64,000 nt of DNA from Lysobacterales bacterium (GTDB lineage Bacteria > Pseudomonadota > Gammaproteobacteria > Xanthomonadales > Ahniellaceae): NCBI GenBank assembly GCA_016721845.1, contig JADKHK010000013.1, forward strand, positions 2,152,501 through 2,216,500, in the 5' to 3' direction. Below the pieces are notes generated by a model that worked only from the letters and a program-made list of their open reading frames with translations, searched no databases and was not told the DNA's origin. Below, piece by piece: positions 1 to 7,681 of the stretch. Position numbers and translations under genes: made by a program. How positions within the stretch are numbered: the stretch's first letter is position 1; the number at the start of each line of letters is the position of its first letter.

Positions 1-2
1 AA

Positions 3-803
3 GTCAACTTCAACGTCGGTGTCGACATCATGGCGCCGCCCGGCATGGAGGAAATGGGCGCACAGCTGAAGCAGATGTTCTCGCAACTCGGCAACCAGAA
101 GTCGCAGAAGCGCAAGCTCACCGTCGCCAAGGCGCGTCCGCAACTCATCGAGGATGAGGCGTCGAAACTGTTGAACGAAGATGACGTGCGCGCACAGGCG
201 CTGGAAGCCGCCGAACAACGCGGGATCGTCTTCATCGACGAGATCGACAAGGTCTGCCAGCGCTCGGACTGGGGCGGAGCGGGCGTCTCGCGCGAAGGCG
301 TGCAACGCGACCTGCTGCCACTCGTCGAAGGTTCGACGGTAAGCACCAAGCACGGCCCGGTGAAAACCGACCATGTGTTGTTCATCGCCAGCGGTGCCTT
401 CCACGTCGCCAAGCCGTCCGACCTGATCCCGGAGCTGCAGGGACGTTTCCCGATCCGCGTCGAATTGAACGCGCTGTCGGTCGACGATTTCGAGCGCATC
501 CTCGCCGAACCACAGGCGGCGCTGACCAAGCAGTATTCGGCCTTGCTCGGCACCGAAGGCGTGCAACTCGATTTCCGTCCGGACGCGGTGCGCCGCCTCG
601 CCGAGCTCGCGTTCGCGCTGAACGAGCGCCAGGAGAACATCGGTGCACGCCGCCTCTCGACTGTGCTCGAACGCCTGCTCGACCAACTCAGCTTCGAGGC
701 CCCGCAGTCGGAAACCAAAACCGTCGTGATCGATGCCGCTTATGTCGATGCCGAACTCGGCGAGCTCGCCGGCAACCCGGACTTGAGTCGCTACATCCTG
801 TAG
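3..803 (+). CDS. hslU: HslU, ATPase subunit of the HslUV protease (3' part)
   Basis: C-terminal 266 residues of the AAA+ unfoldase that feeds proteins to the HslV peptidase in the cytoplasm; the gene enters from the left edge, so the Walker A half is missing. Visible are the end of the intermediate domain, the Walker B motif (IVFIDEIDK), the ELQGRFPIR arginine-finger region, the sensor-2 motif ENIGARRL and the C-terminal tail SRYIL, which in this family docks into HslV pockets. The frame is open from base 3. hslV is expected just upstream, outside the window. The two following genes run in the same direction. Confidence 0.97.
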   Translation, partial: VNFNVGVDIMAPPGMEEMGAQLKQMFSQLGNQKSQKRKLTVAKARPQLIEDEASKLLNEDDVRAQALEAAEQRGIVFIDEIDKVCQRSDWGGAGVSREGVQRDLLPLVEGSTVSTKHGPVKTDHVLFIASGAFHVAKPSDLIPELQGRFPIRVELNALSVDDFERILAEPQAALTKQYSALLGTEGVQLDFRPDAVRRLAELAFALNERQENIGARRLSTVLERLLDQLSFEAPQSETKTVVIDAAYVDAELGELAGNPDLSRYIL

Positions 804-855
804 GAATTCGCTGTGGTTGAGGAAACACTCGGCCACGAGCGGGTAGAATGGACGC

Positions 856-1470
856 ATGACCAAGATCGTCGAACTCAAACCCAAGTCCATTCCGGCGCGG
901 CTGCGCGAGGCGATGCGTGAACGCACCCTGGTGCGCGTGTGGCGCGAGAACCTGGAGCCCGGCAGTTTCACCGGCTATATCGCGACCGTGGGACAGGACC
1001 GTTTCCTGCTCTGGGCCTTGGGCGACTACATTGGTTTCGACGGCCTGTTCGTGCTGCGTTATCGCGATGTGACCCGGCTGGAGACCCCGGATCATCATGC
1101 CGATTTCCTGGAGAAGGCGATCACGCTGCGTGGCCTCACGCCCGAGCTGCCGATCACGTTCCCGCTGGATGACCTGCAGCAGATTCTGGTCGCGGCGGCC
1201 GAACGCGCACCGGCCATGAGCATCTATGTCGACACCGAAGCCGAGAACGAGATCTGCTACATCGGCAAGCTGCTCGGCTTCGAAGCCGATGGTTTCACCG
1301 TGCAGGAAGTCTCGCCGCATGCGGAATGGCTGCGCGAACCCTCGTTCTTCGGCTGGGACGAGGTCAGCTGCATCAGCATGAACGAGCCGTATGCGCTGGC
1401 CTTGTGCGAAGTGGCCGGCACGCCGCCAGCGCTCGAGAAGACCAGTATCGACACGCGCACCAAGCACTGA
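856..1470 (+). CDS. Hypothetical protein, 204 aa, possible Sm-like fold
   Basis: I do not recognise a named family. The protein is soluble, with no signal peptide or membrane segment. Residues about 35-75 run GSFTGYIATVGQDRFLLWAL, then a turn, then DG-LFVLRYRDVTRLE. That strand pattern resembles an Sm-like barrel, which is a guess from pattern only. It lies 52 bp after hslU and overlaps the next gene by one base at its stop codon, so translational coupling with the DUF971 gene is likely. Confidence 0.8.
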   Translation: MTKIVELKPKSIPARLREAMRERTLVRVWRENLEPGSFTGYIATVGQDRFLLWALGDYIGFDGLFVLRYRDVTRLETPDHHADFLEKAITLRGLTPELPITFPLDDLQQILVAAAERAPAMSIYVDTEAENEICYIGKLLGFEADGFTVQEVSPHAEWLREPSFFGWDEVSCISMNEPYALALCEVAGTPPALEKTSIDTRTKH

Positions 1471-1829
1471 TGGCCGTGTCGGCGCCGAGCCCGACGGCGA
1501 TCACCCTGCATCGGGCCTCGCGTCTGCTGGAAGTCGGCTTCGACAACGGCGAGGTGTTCAGGCTCGATTGCGAATACCTGCGCGTGCATTCACCCAGCGC
1601 GGAAGTTCAGGGCCACGGGCCGAGCCAGCACATTCTGCAACTCGGCAAGCGCGGCGTGAACATCGTCGAGATTCGTCCCGTCGGGCAATACGGCGTCACC
1701 CTCGTGTTCGACGACGGCCACGACACCGGCATCTACAGTTGGGACACGCTGTATGCGCTCGGCCGTGACCATGCCCGCAACTGGGCGGAGTACCTCGCTG
1801 CAGTCGAAGCCAGCGGCGGATCGCGCTAG
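1470..1829 (+). CDS. DUF971 (gamma-butyrobetaine hydroxylase-like N-terminal domain) protein
   Basis: A 119-residue stand-alone DUF971 domain. Typical features are the LEVGFDNGEVFRL strand pair, the LRVHSPSAEVQGHG segment and the end YSWDTLYALG. The role of the stand-alone form is unknown; it is frequently found near hslVU in this group. I chose the ATG whose A is the last base of the preceding TGA. A longer in-frame reading upstream would run through the neighbouring gene. Its stop overlaps that of convergent engB by a few bases. Confidence 0.9.
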   Translation: MAVSAPSPTAITLHRASRLLEVGFDNGEVFRLDCEYLRVHSPSAEVQGHGPSQHILQLGKRGVNIVEIRPVGQYGVTLVFDDGHDTGIYSWDTLYALGRDHARNWAEYLAAVEASGGSR

Positions 1830-2491
1830 GCGCGCTCGATCCCCAGACGCTGCTCGACCCATTTCGTCGCGACATCGAGGCCGCTGCGCTCGGTCGAGGA
1901 GAACAGTTGCACACTGGCCGCGGCACGATGATCGGCCAGCCCCTTGCGGACTGCATGCAGCACGTTGGTCCCGGCGCTGCGACCAAGCTTGTCGGCCTTG
2001 GTCAGCAGGATATGCACCGGCAACACCCGGGCGCGGGCGAAAGCGAGCATGATCTGGTCGTATTCGGTCAGCGGATGGCGCACATCCATCGCCAGCAACA
2101 GCCCAGACAACGACTGACGCTCACGGAAGTATTCGTCCAGCGCACGATGCCAGACCTCCTGGATCTCGCCCGGCACTTTGGCGAAACCGTAGCCGGGAAG
2201 GTCGATCAGGCGGCGCTCGGCGTCGATCTGGAACACCACGAGCTGCTGCGTGCGCCCCGGCGTCTTCGACACGCGCGCCAACGCACTCTGGCCGGTCAGC
2301 GCATTCAATGCACTCGACTTGCCGGCATTCGAACGGCCGGCGAAGGCGATCTCGGCGCCGCGGTCCGGTGGCAGATGCTGCGGTGTCGGCGCGGACAGCA
2401 GGAACGTGGCCGCAGCGAGTGCCTTCGACGGCTTGAACTCGGGCTTCGGTGCGGGCTTGGACTGGGTCGATTTCTTGGGGGCGTAGGTCAT
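1826..2491 (-). CDS. engB: Ribosome biogenesis GTPase EngB (YihA/YsxC)
   Basis: A 221-residue TRAFAC-class GTPase needed for late large-subunit assembly. It has all G motifs: G1 GRSNAGKS (about residues 52-59), G2 threonine in KTPGRTQ, G3 DLPGYGFAK, G4 TKAD and G5 SSTERSG. An unusual Lys/Pro-rich N-terminal extension of about 25 residues precedes the domain. The ATG at 2491 starts MTYAPKK; a longer reading exists but adds residues unlike the family. It is divergent from the MFS gene and convergent with the DUF971 gene. Confidence 0.95.
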   Translation of the reverse strand: MTYAPKKSTQSKPAPKPEFKPSKALAAATFLLSAPTPQHLPPDRGAEIAFAGRSNAGKSSALNALTGQSALARVSKTPGRTQQLVVFQIDAERRLIDLPGYGFAKVPGEIQEVWHRALDEYFRERQSLSGLLLAMDVRHPLTEYDQIMLAFARARVLPVHILLTKADKLGRSAGTNVLHAVRKGLADHRAAASVQLFSSTERSGLDVATKWVEQRLGIERA

Positions 2492-2642
2492 GCGCGCAGT
2501 GTGGGTGCCGCAGCCCCGCCGTGGCAAGCGCCGTCCGATCCCGACATTCTCCCGCTTCGTCCCGTTGCCCGCGGCACCCGTGACTTTCCGCCCGCTGCAG
2601 CGGGTCGCGCGCGCCTAGACTCGATGGCATGCGAGCCGAACG

Positions 2643-3983
2643 ATGACCGATCAACGCGTGCGACTGAGCGTCCTGGAAGCGCTGACCCTGGTGCGCGGCG
2701 ACGAGCGCGTACAGCTTGCGCTCGCGTTCGTCTATTTCTTCTGCGTGCTCGGTGCCTACTACGTGCTGCGACCGATCCGCGACGCCATGGGGATCGCTGG
2801 CGGTACCGACGACCTGCCCTGGCTGTTCCTCGGCACCTTGCTGCTCACCCTGATCGTCAGCCCGATCTTCGCAGCCCTGGTCGCGCGCATGCCGCGGGCG
2901 CGCTTCGTCACCTGGTCGTATCGCGGGCTGATGCTGTGCCTGCTGCTGTTCTTCGTGCTGATCGGGCAGAGCGATCCGTCACAGCAGCTGTGGATCGGCC
3001 GCATCTTCTACTGGTGGACCAGCGTCTTCAGCGTGTTCGCTGTGTCGTTGTTCTGGGCGGTGATGAGCGATGTATTCACGCCCGACCAGGGCCGGCGTCT
3101 GTTCGCCGTGGTCTCCGCGGGCGGCACGCTCGGCGGACTGGTCGGCGCCGGCATCACCTCGCTGTTCGCGACGGCATTCGGCGTCCTGCCCTTGCTGCTG
3201 GTGTCGGCCCTGATGCTGGAGGTCGGCCTGCGCGCGATGCGCGCGCTGGCGGCACGCGCGGCAGCGCGCAGCGAGGTCCAGCGCGAGCGCGAGCGTGAAG
3301 TGATCGGCGGATCGGCGCTCGCCGGCTTCCGGCTGATGCTCGGCTCGCCGTACCTGATGGGCATCGCCGGCTTCATGGTGCTGTACACGATCGGCTCGAC
3401 CTTTCTGTATTTCCTGCAGGCCGGCATCGTCGCCGACGCGGTCCCCGATCGCGATGCGCGCTCGGCGCTGTTTGCACATATCGATGTCTGGGCCAATGCC
3501 GCGACGCTGTTGATGCAGGTCTTCGTGTCGGCGCATCTGTTGAACCGATTCGGCATCGCCGTCGCCTTGTGCGTGTTGCCGCTGCTGTCGACCCTGGGGT
3601 ATCTCGCACTCGGCGTTGCGCCGGTCATCGGGGTCGTCATCGCCTTCCAGTCGATCCGGCGCATGGGCAATTTCGCGCTGACCCAACCGGCGCGCGAAAA
3701 CCTGTATTTCCCGCTGCCGCGCGAGACCCGCTACAAGGCCAAGAACCTGATCGACACCTTCATGTTCCGCGCTGGCGACCAGATCGGCGCATGGACACAC
3801 ACCGGCCTCGGCCTGCTCGGCCTGACCGCCAGCGGCATCAGTTTCGTCGCCGCGCCGATCTCGGCGCTGTGGCTCCTGCTCGCGATCTGGCTCGGTCGCG
3901 CGCATCGTCGTCTCGTCGCGGCACAAGCCGCATCCACGCCACTCCCGACCCAAGAGGCAAACCATGCACACCACGCGTCGTGA
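2643..3983 (+). CDS. MFS transporter related to ATP:ADP antiporters
   Basis: A 446-residue inner-membrane carrier with about 12 hydrophobic segments. The N-terminus contains FCVLGAYYVLRPIRDAMGI, the characteristic start of the family that includes ATP/ADP translocases and free-living homologues of unknown substrate. WWTSVFSVFAVSLFWAVMSD and GRRLFAVVSAGGTLGGLVGA follow. Substrate is not deducible; nucleotide exchange is not expected in a free-living cell. The last 20 bases overlap the next gene, so the two are probably co-translated. Confidence 0.85.
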   Translation: MTDQRVRLSVLEALTLVRGDERVQLALAFVYFFCVLGAYYVLRPIRDAMGIAGGTDDLPWLFLGTLLLTLIVSPIFAALVARMPRARFVTWSYRGLMLCLLLFFVLIGQSDPSQQLWIGRIFYWWTSVFSVFAVSLFWAVMSDVFTPDQGRRLFAVVSAGGTLGGLVGAGITSLFATAFGVLPLLLVSALMLEVGLRAMRALAARAAARSEVQREREREVIGGSALAGFRLMLGSPYLMGIAGFMVLYTIGSTFLYFLQAGIVADAVPDRDARSALFAHIDVWANAATLLMQVFVSAHLLNRFGIAVALCVLPLLSTLGYLALGVAPVIGVVIAFQSIRRMGNFALTQPARENLYFPLPRETRYKAKNLIDTFMFRAGDQIGAWTHTGLGLLGLTASGISFVAAPISALWLLLAIWLGRAHRRLVAAQAASTPLPTQEANHAHHAS

Positions 3984-5121
3984 TCTCCTGAAATTCGCCA
4001 GCGTCGCCGCTGCCGGTGCGATGCTCACGCCCGCGTTGCGGGCTTATGCGGGCGAGCTCAGGCACGTTCCGAAAGCCGCGAAGCCCTTGAACCTCCTGAT
4101 CCTGGGCGGCACCGGCTTCACCGGCCCGTTCCAGGTGGCGTACGCGCTGGCGCGCGGCCACAAGGTGACGCTGTTCAATCGTGGCAAGCGGCCGTCGCCG
4201 GAATGGCCGGGCGCGGTCGAACAGTTGCTCGGCGATCGCAACAACGACCTGAAGGCGCTGGAGGGCGATCGCACCTGGGACGCCTGCATCGACAACCCGA
4301 CCAGCGTGCCGGTATGGGTGCGCGATGCCGGCAAGGTGCTGAAGGGCCGCGTCGGGCAATACGTCTTCATCTCGACGATTTCGGTTTACGCCGACAACAG
4401 CACGCCGGGCATGGACGAAACCGCCGCGCTGGCCGTCTACAAGGGCAAGGACGCGATGGCGGAGACGCGCGAGACGCTGATGGCCGACATCGAGCATCTT
4501 TACGGGTCGCTCAAGGCGCTCAGCGAAGCCGAGGGCGAGAAGTGGTTCCCGGGCATCACCACGGTGATCCGTCCCGGCTACATCGTCGGGCCACGCGACG
4601 ATTCCGATCGTTTCACCTACTGGCCGCTGCGCATCCGCGAAGGCGGCGAGGTGCTGGTGCCTGGCGACGGCTCCGACCCGATGCAGGTGATCGACGCACG
4701 CGATCTCGCCGAGTGGACCATCCGCATGGTCGAAAACAAGACGTTCGGCATCTTCAACGCCACCGGTCCCGATTTCGAACGCAGCACCGATGCCACGCTG
4801 TACGGCATCCAGGCCGCGACCGGCGGCAATGCGAAGCTCGTGCACGTGCCGATTGATTTCCTCGAAGCACAGAAGATCGTGGTCGGCGGCGACCTGCCGA
4901 TCTTCGCGCCGGGCACGGGCGAGTCCGCCGGTTTCCATCGCGTCAGCGTCCAGCGCGCGATCGACAAGGGCCTCACCTACCGCCCGCTCGCGACCACCAT
5001 CACCGATCTGCTCGACTGGTGGGACAAGCTGCCCGCCGAACGCCGTGCCAAGCCGAATTCCGGCATCACCCGCGAACGCCAGGACGAGTTGCTGAAACTC
5101 TGGCGCGCGAGGAAGGCTTGA
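3964..5121 (+). CDS. Tat-exported NAD-dependent epimerase/dehydratase-like protein
   Basis: A 385-residue protein of the extended short-chain dehydrogenase family. It begins with a twin-arginine signal (TRRDLLKFAS, Arg5-Arg6), a hydrophobic stretch and an Ala-rich cleavage region near residue 30, so it is probably exported folded with its cofactor. The dinucleotide motif is GGTGFTG (residues 48-54), and YGSLK (Tyr180, Lys184) fits the catalytic YxxxK. The ending IxRERQDELLKLWRARK is basic. Substrate is unknown. Export of this fold is unusual. It overlaps the upstream MFS gene by 20 nt. Confidence 0.88.
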   Translation: MHTTRRDLLKFASVAAAGAMLTPALRAYAGELRHVPKAAKPLNLLILGGTGFTGPFQVAYALARGHKVTLFNRGKRPSPEWPGAVEQLLGDRNNDLKALEGDRTWDACIDNPTSVPVWVRDAGKVLKGRVGQYVFISTISVYADNSTPGMDETAALAVYKGKDAMAETRETLMADIEHLYGSLKALSEAEGEKWFPGITTVIRPGYIVGPRDDSDRFTYWPLRIREGGEVLVPGDGSDPMQVIDARDLAEWTIRMVENKTFGIFNATGPDFERSTDATLYGIQAATGGNAKLVHVPIDFLEAQKIVVGGDLPIFAPGTGESAGFHRVSVQRAIDKGLTYRPLATTITDLLDWWDKLPAERRAKPNSGITRERQDELLKLWRARKA

Positions 5122-5185
5122 CCGCGCGCACACATCGCTTCGACATCCCGGGTGCAGACTCCACCTGTCCACGTGGAGTCCACCC

Positions 5186-5371
5186 ATGCTCGACACGATC
5201 CGACTGACCTGTCCCTGGTGCGGCGAACGCTTCGAGACCGTCGCCGACCCCTCCGCTGGCGACGCCGACTACATCGAAGACTGCCCGGTCTGCTGCAAGC
5301 CGATCACCGTCCATCTCAGCACCGACCTTGACGGCGAACTGACGGACTGGCGCGCGGACGACGATCGCTGA
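5186..5371 (+). CDS. CPXCG motif-containing cysteine-rich protein
   Basis: A 61-residue small protein with a TCPWCG pair (Cys9, Cys12) and a second cluster DCPVCC (Cys33, Cys36, Cys37), consistent with a zinc ribbon. The middle DADYIEDCPVCCKPI and an acidic C-terminus match the CPXCG family found in many proteobacteria. No function is established for the family. Confidence 0.88.
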   Translation: MLDTIRLTCPWCGERFETVADPSAGDADYIEDCPVCCKPITVHLSTDLDGELTDWRADDDR

Positions 5372-5439
5372 GTACGCCGGTAACACATCCCCCGCCCTTG
5401 CCGTAAGTCGCCAAGCCTGCGTTAGGCTGCGCGGGCTGT

Positions 5440-5623
5440 CTGGTGTCCCGCGCGTCTCGGTACGAGGCGTTCGGGGTGAAACGGGAAGTCGGTGCAAGAC
5501 CGACGCTGCCCCCGCAACGGTAAGCGAGTTGGAACGTCTGAACCACTGTGCGCTGCATGGGAAGGTGACGTTCCGGGGAAACCCGCTCGCGAGCCCGGAG
5601 ACCGGCCCGATGGCATTCACCAG
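5440..5623 (+). ncRNA. Cobalamin riboswitch upstream of btuB
   Basis: The closing stem P1 is CTGGTG (5440-5445) with CACCAG (5618-5623). Between them lie the conserved GGGTGAAACGGGAA segment, GGTGCAA, the CCCCCGCAACGGTAA core (about 5510-5523) and the B12 box AGCCCGGAGACCGGCC (5592-5607). Adenosylcobalamin binding would repress the receptor gene downstream, probably by blocking translation. The interval 5624-5745 forms the expression platform and holds the ribosome binding site GAGGAAG at about 5733. The non-coding stretch 5372-5745 holds nothing else I can identify. Confidence 0.95.
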
Positions 5624-5745
5624 CGCTGCGTGGGGCGGCGGGGGCTGATGCACATCGCGAATTCCGCTTGCTGCCGCAGACCGCACGGTCCCGCGTGGCG
5701 TCTCCCCATCACCGGCACGGGTGCGTGCCGAACGAGGAAGACTCC

Positions 5746-7569
5746 ATGCTCTCGAAGAACCCGAACTCCGTTTACCTGTCCGTCGCGATCGCTCTTGCGC
5801 TGGCCACCTCTTGCGCGACCGCGGGCAATGCGGCGAACACCACACGCGGCCCGACCGTCGAAGTGACCGCGCGTCGCGAATCGACCGCAATCGACGCATC
5901 GCTCGCTGCCGTGCGCGTGATCGACCGCGCCGAGATCGAACGTCGCCAGGCCGGCGACCTGATGGAACTGCTGCGCACCGAAGCCGGCGTCGACATCACC
6001 CGCAGCGGTGGCGTTGGTCAGGCGACCACGCTGTTCCTGCGCGGCTCGAATTCGAACCACACGCTGTTCCTGATCGACGGCGTGCGCGTCTCGTCGGCGA
6101 ACTCGGGCCTGTACGACCTCGCCCACCTGCCCCTCGCGAATGTCGAACGCATCGAGATCGTGCGCGGACCGCGCGCGGCGTTCTGGGGCTCGGACGCGAT
6201 CGGTGGCGTCGTGCAGATCTTCACCCGCAAGGTCGAGGGGTACGCCGGCCGCGTGATGGCCGGCAAATACGGCCGACTCGGCGTCGATGCGAGCTTCGGC
6301 GGCCAGGGTGAGCGCGGCGAATTCTCGCTGACGGTCGGCCAGGAACAGACCGACGGCTTCTCTGCGACCAACGAGAACGCCTACGGCTTCAACCCGGACA
6401 AGGACGGCTACGAGAACAACCACGCGCGCCTGAACATTGCCTCCAGCATCGGCGAGCAGATGCTGCGTTTCGCCGCACAGGGCACCCAGGCGGAAGTCGA
6501 CTTCGACCAGGGCGTGACCGACGCCGAGAACGCCTCGGCCGTGTTGTCGATCGAAGGCGCGCTTGCGGATCGCTGGACGCATCGCCTCGACCTCGGCCAT
6601 TCGCGCGAGGACCTCGACACGCCCGCTTATTTCGGTGCCTACGAGGCGCGTCGCAACACGCTGGACTGGCATCACCAGTACGCACTGAACGATGCCACCA
6701 CGCTGTCCGGCGGGCTGAACCACGCGCGTGAACGCGGCGCCGAACTGGAGACCTTCGGGAACACCGAAGTGTTCGGCGCACGTCGCCACAACTCGGCCCT
6801 GTATGCCGGCGTCGCGCATCAGGTCGGCGACCATGATCTCGAACTCACCGGCCGCTACGACGACAGTTCCGTCTTCGGCGGCGAAGCCACGTTCCAGGCA
6901 GCCTGGGGCTGGCAGTGGACCGACGCGACGCGGCTGCGCGCCAGCTACGGCGAAGGCTTCCGCGCCCCCAGCCTGAACGAGTTGTACTCGCCCGGTTTCG
7001 GCGGCCTGTTCGCCGGCAACCCGTTGTTGCAGCCGGAACAATCGGACAGCCTCGAACTCGGCCTGCATCATGCATTCAACGCGGACCATGGTCTCGAGGT
7101 GAGCGCCTACCGGACCCGCATCGACGACCTGATCAGCTTCAGCGGCGGCGAGTTGTACCAGGCCGTCAACATTGCCCGGGCCGATATCGACGGCATCGAG
7201 TTCGATTACAACGGCCGCGTCGGCGGGTTCTCGATCGCCGCGAATGCGACCTTGCAGGATGCCGAGAACCGCGACACCGGCAGCGACCTATTGCGACGCC
7301 CAGGGCGCAAGGGCAGCGTGCGCGTCGACTACGGGTTCAACGGCGGCGCCCGCATCGGCAGCGAAGTATTCGGCTCGGGCACGCGCGAGGACTTCGATGG
7401 CAGGCTCCCCGGTTATGGCCTGGTGCATCTGGTCGGTTCGCTGCCGTTCGGCGAGCGCTGGCGTGTTGGCCTGCGCGTCGAGAATCTGCTCGACCGCAAC
7501 TACGAGGTATTGTCCGGTTACAACACGCCGGGTCGCGGCGCCTACGTGACCCTCGCCTGGGGCGAATGA
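5746..7569 (+). CDS. btuB: TonB-dependent vitamin B12 receptor BtuB
   Basis: A 607-residue outer-membrane transporter that takes up cobalamin with energy from TonB. It has a signal peptide (hydrophobic core IALALATSCATAG), a TonB box-like PTVEVTA near residue 35, a plug domain with LFLRGSNSNHTLFLIDGVRV and IVRGPRAAFWGSDAIGG, and a barrel ending in the outer-membrane signature (aromatic YVTLAW near the end). The start at 5746 follows GAGGAAG and gives a proper signal peptide. The riboswitch upstream supports the substrate. Confidence 0.95.
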   Translation: MLSKNPNSVYLSVAIALALATSCATAGNAANTTRGPTVEVTARRESTAIDASLAAVRVIDRAEIERRQAGDLMELLRTEAGVDITRSGGVGQATTLFLRGSNSNHTLFLIDGVRVSSANSGLYDLAHLPLANVERIEIVRGPRAAFWGSDAIGGVVQIFTRKVEGYAGRVMAGKYGRLGVDASFGGQGERGEFSLTVGQEQTDGFSATNENAYGFNPDKDGYENNHARLNIASSIGEQMLRFAAQGTQAEVDFDQGVTDAENASAVLSIEGALADRWTHRLDLGHSREDLDTPAYFGAYEARRNTLDWHHQYALNDATTLSGGLNHARERGAELETFGNTEVFGARRHNSALYAGVAHQVGDHDLELTGRYDDSSVFGGEATFQAAWGWQWTDATRLRASYGEGFRAPSLNELYSPGFGGLFAGNPLLQPEQSDSLELGLHHAFNADHGLEVSAYRTRIDDLISFSGGELYQAVNIARADIDGIEFDYNGRVGGFSIAANATLQDAENRDTGSDLLRRPGRKGSVRVDYGFNGGARIGSEVFGSGTREDFDGRLPGYGLVHLVGSLPFGERWRVGLRVENLLDRNYEVLSGYNTPGRGAYVTLAWGE

Positions 7570-7615
7570 GCACGGCAGCGGACGCTTTTTCACATACGCT
7601 GGCGAGATTCTTGCA

Positions 7616-7631
7616 TGTGAACTGGATCACA
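7616..7631. promoter_or_regulatory. Consensus Clp/Crp-type operator
   Basis: TGTGAACTGGATCACA is a perfect TGTGA-N6-TCACA dyad centred about 58 bp before the DUF1631 start codon. In Xanthomonadaceae this sequence is the site of Clp, a Crp-family regulator whose DNA binding is inhibited by cyclic-di-GMP. Whether it activates or represses here depends on the unmapped start site. Confidence 0.7.
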
Positions 7632-7681
7632 CTTGTGCCGGGCCTGCCCGGCATGGGCAATCGATTCGGAGGTCAGCATTC

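Noticed and set aside
1326..1469. N-terminal extension of the DUF971 gene
   Set aside because: It would overlap the upstream gene by 145 bp and adds residues not seen in the family; the ATG at 1470 is better.
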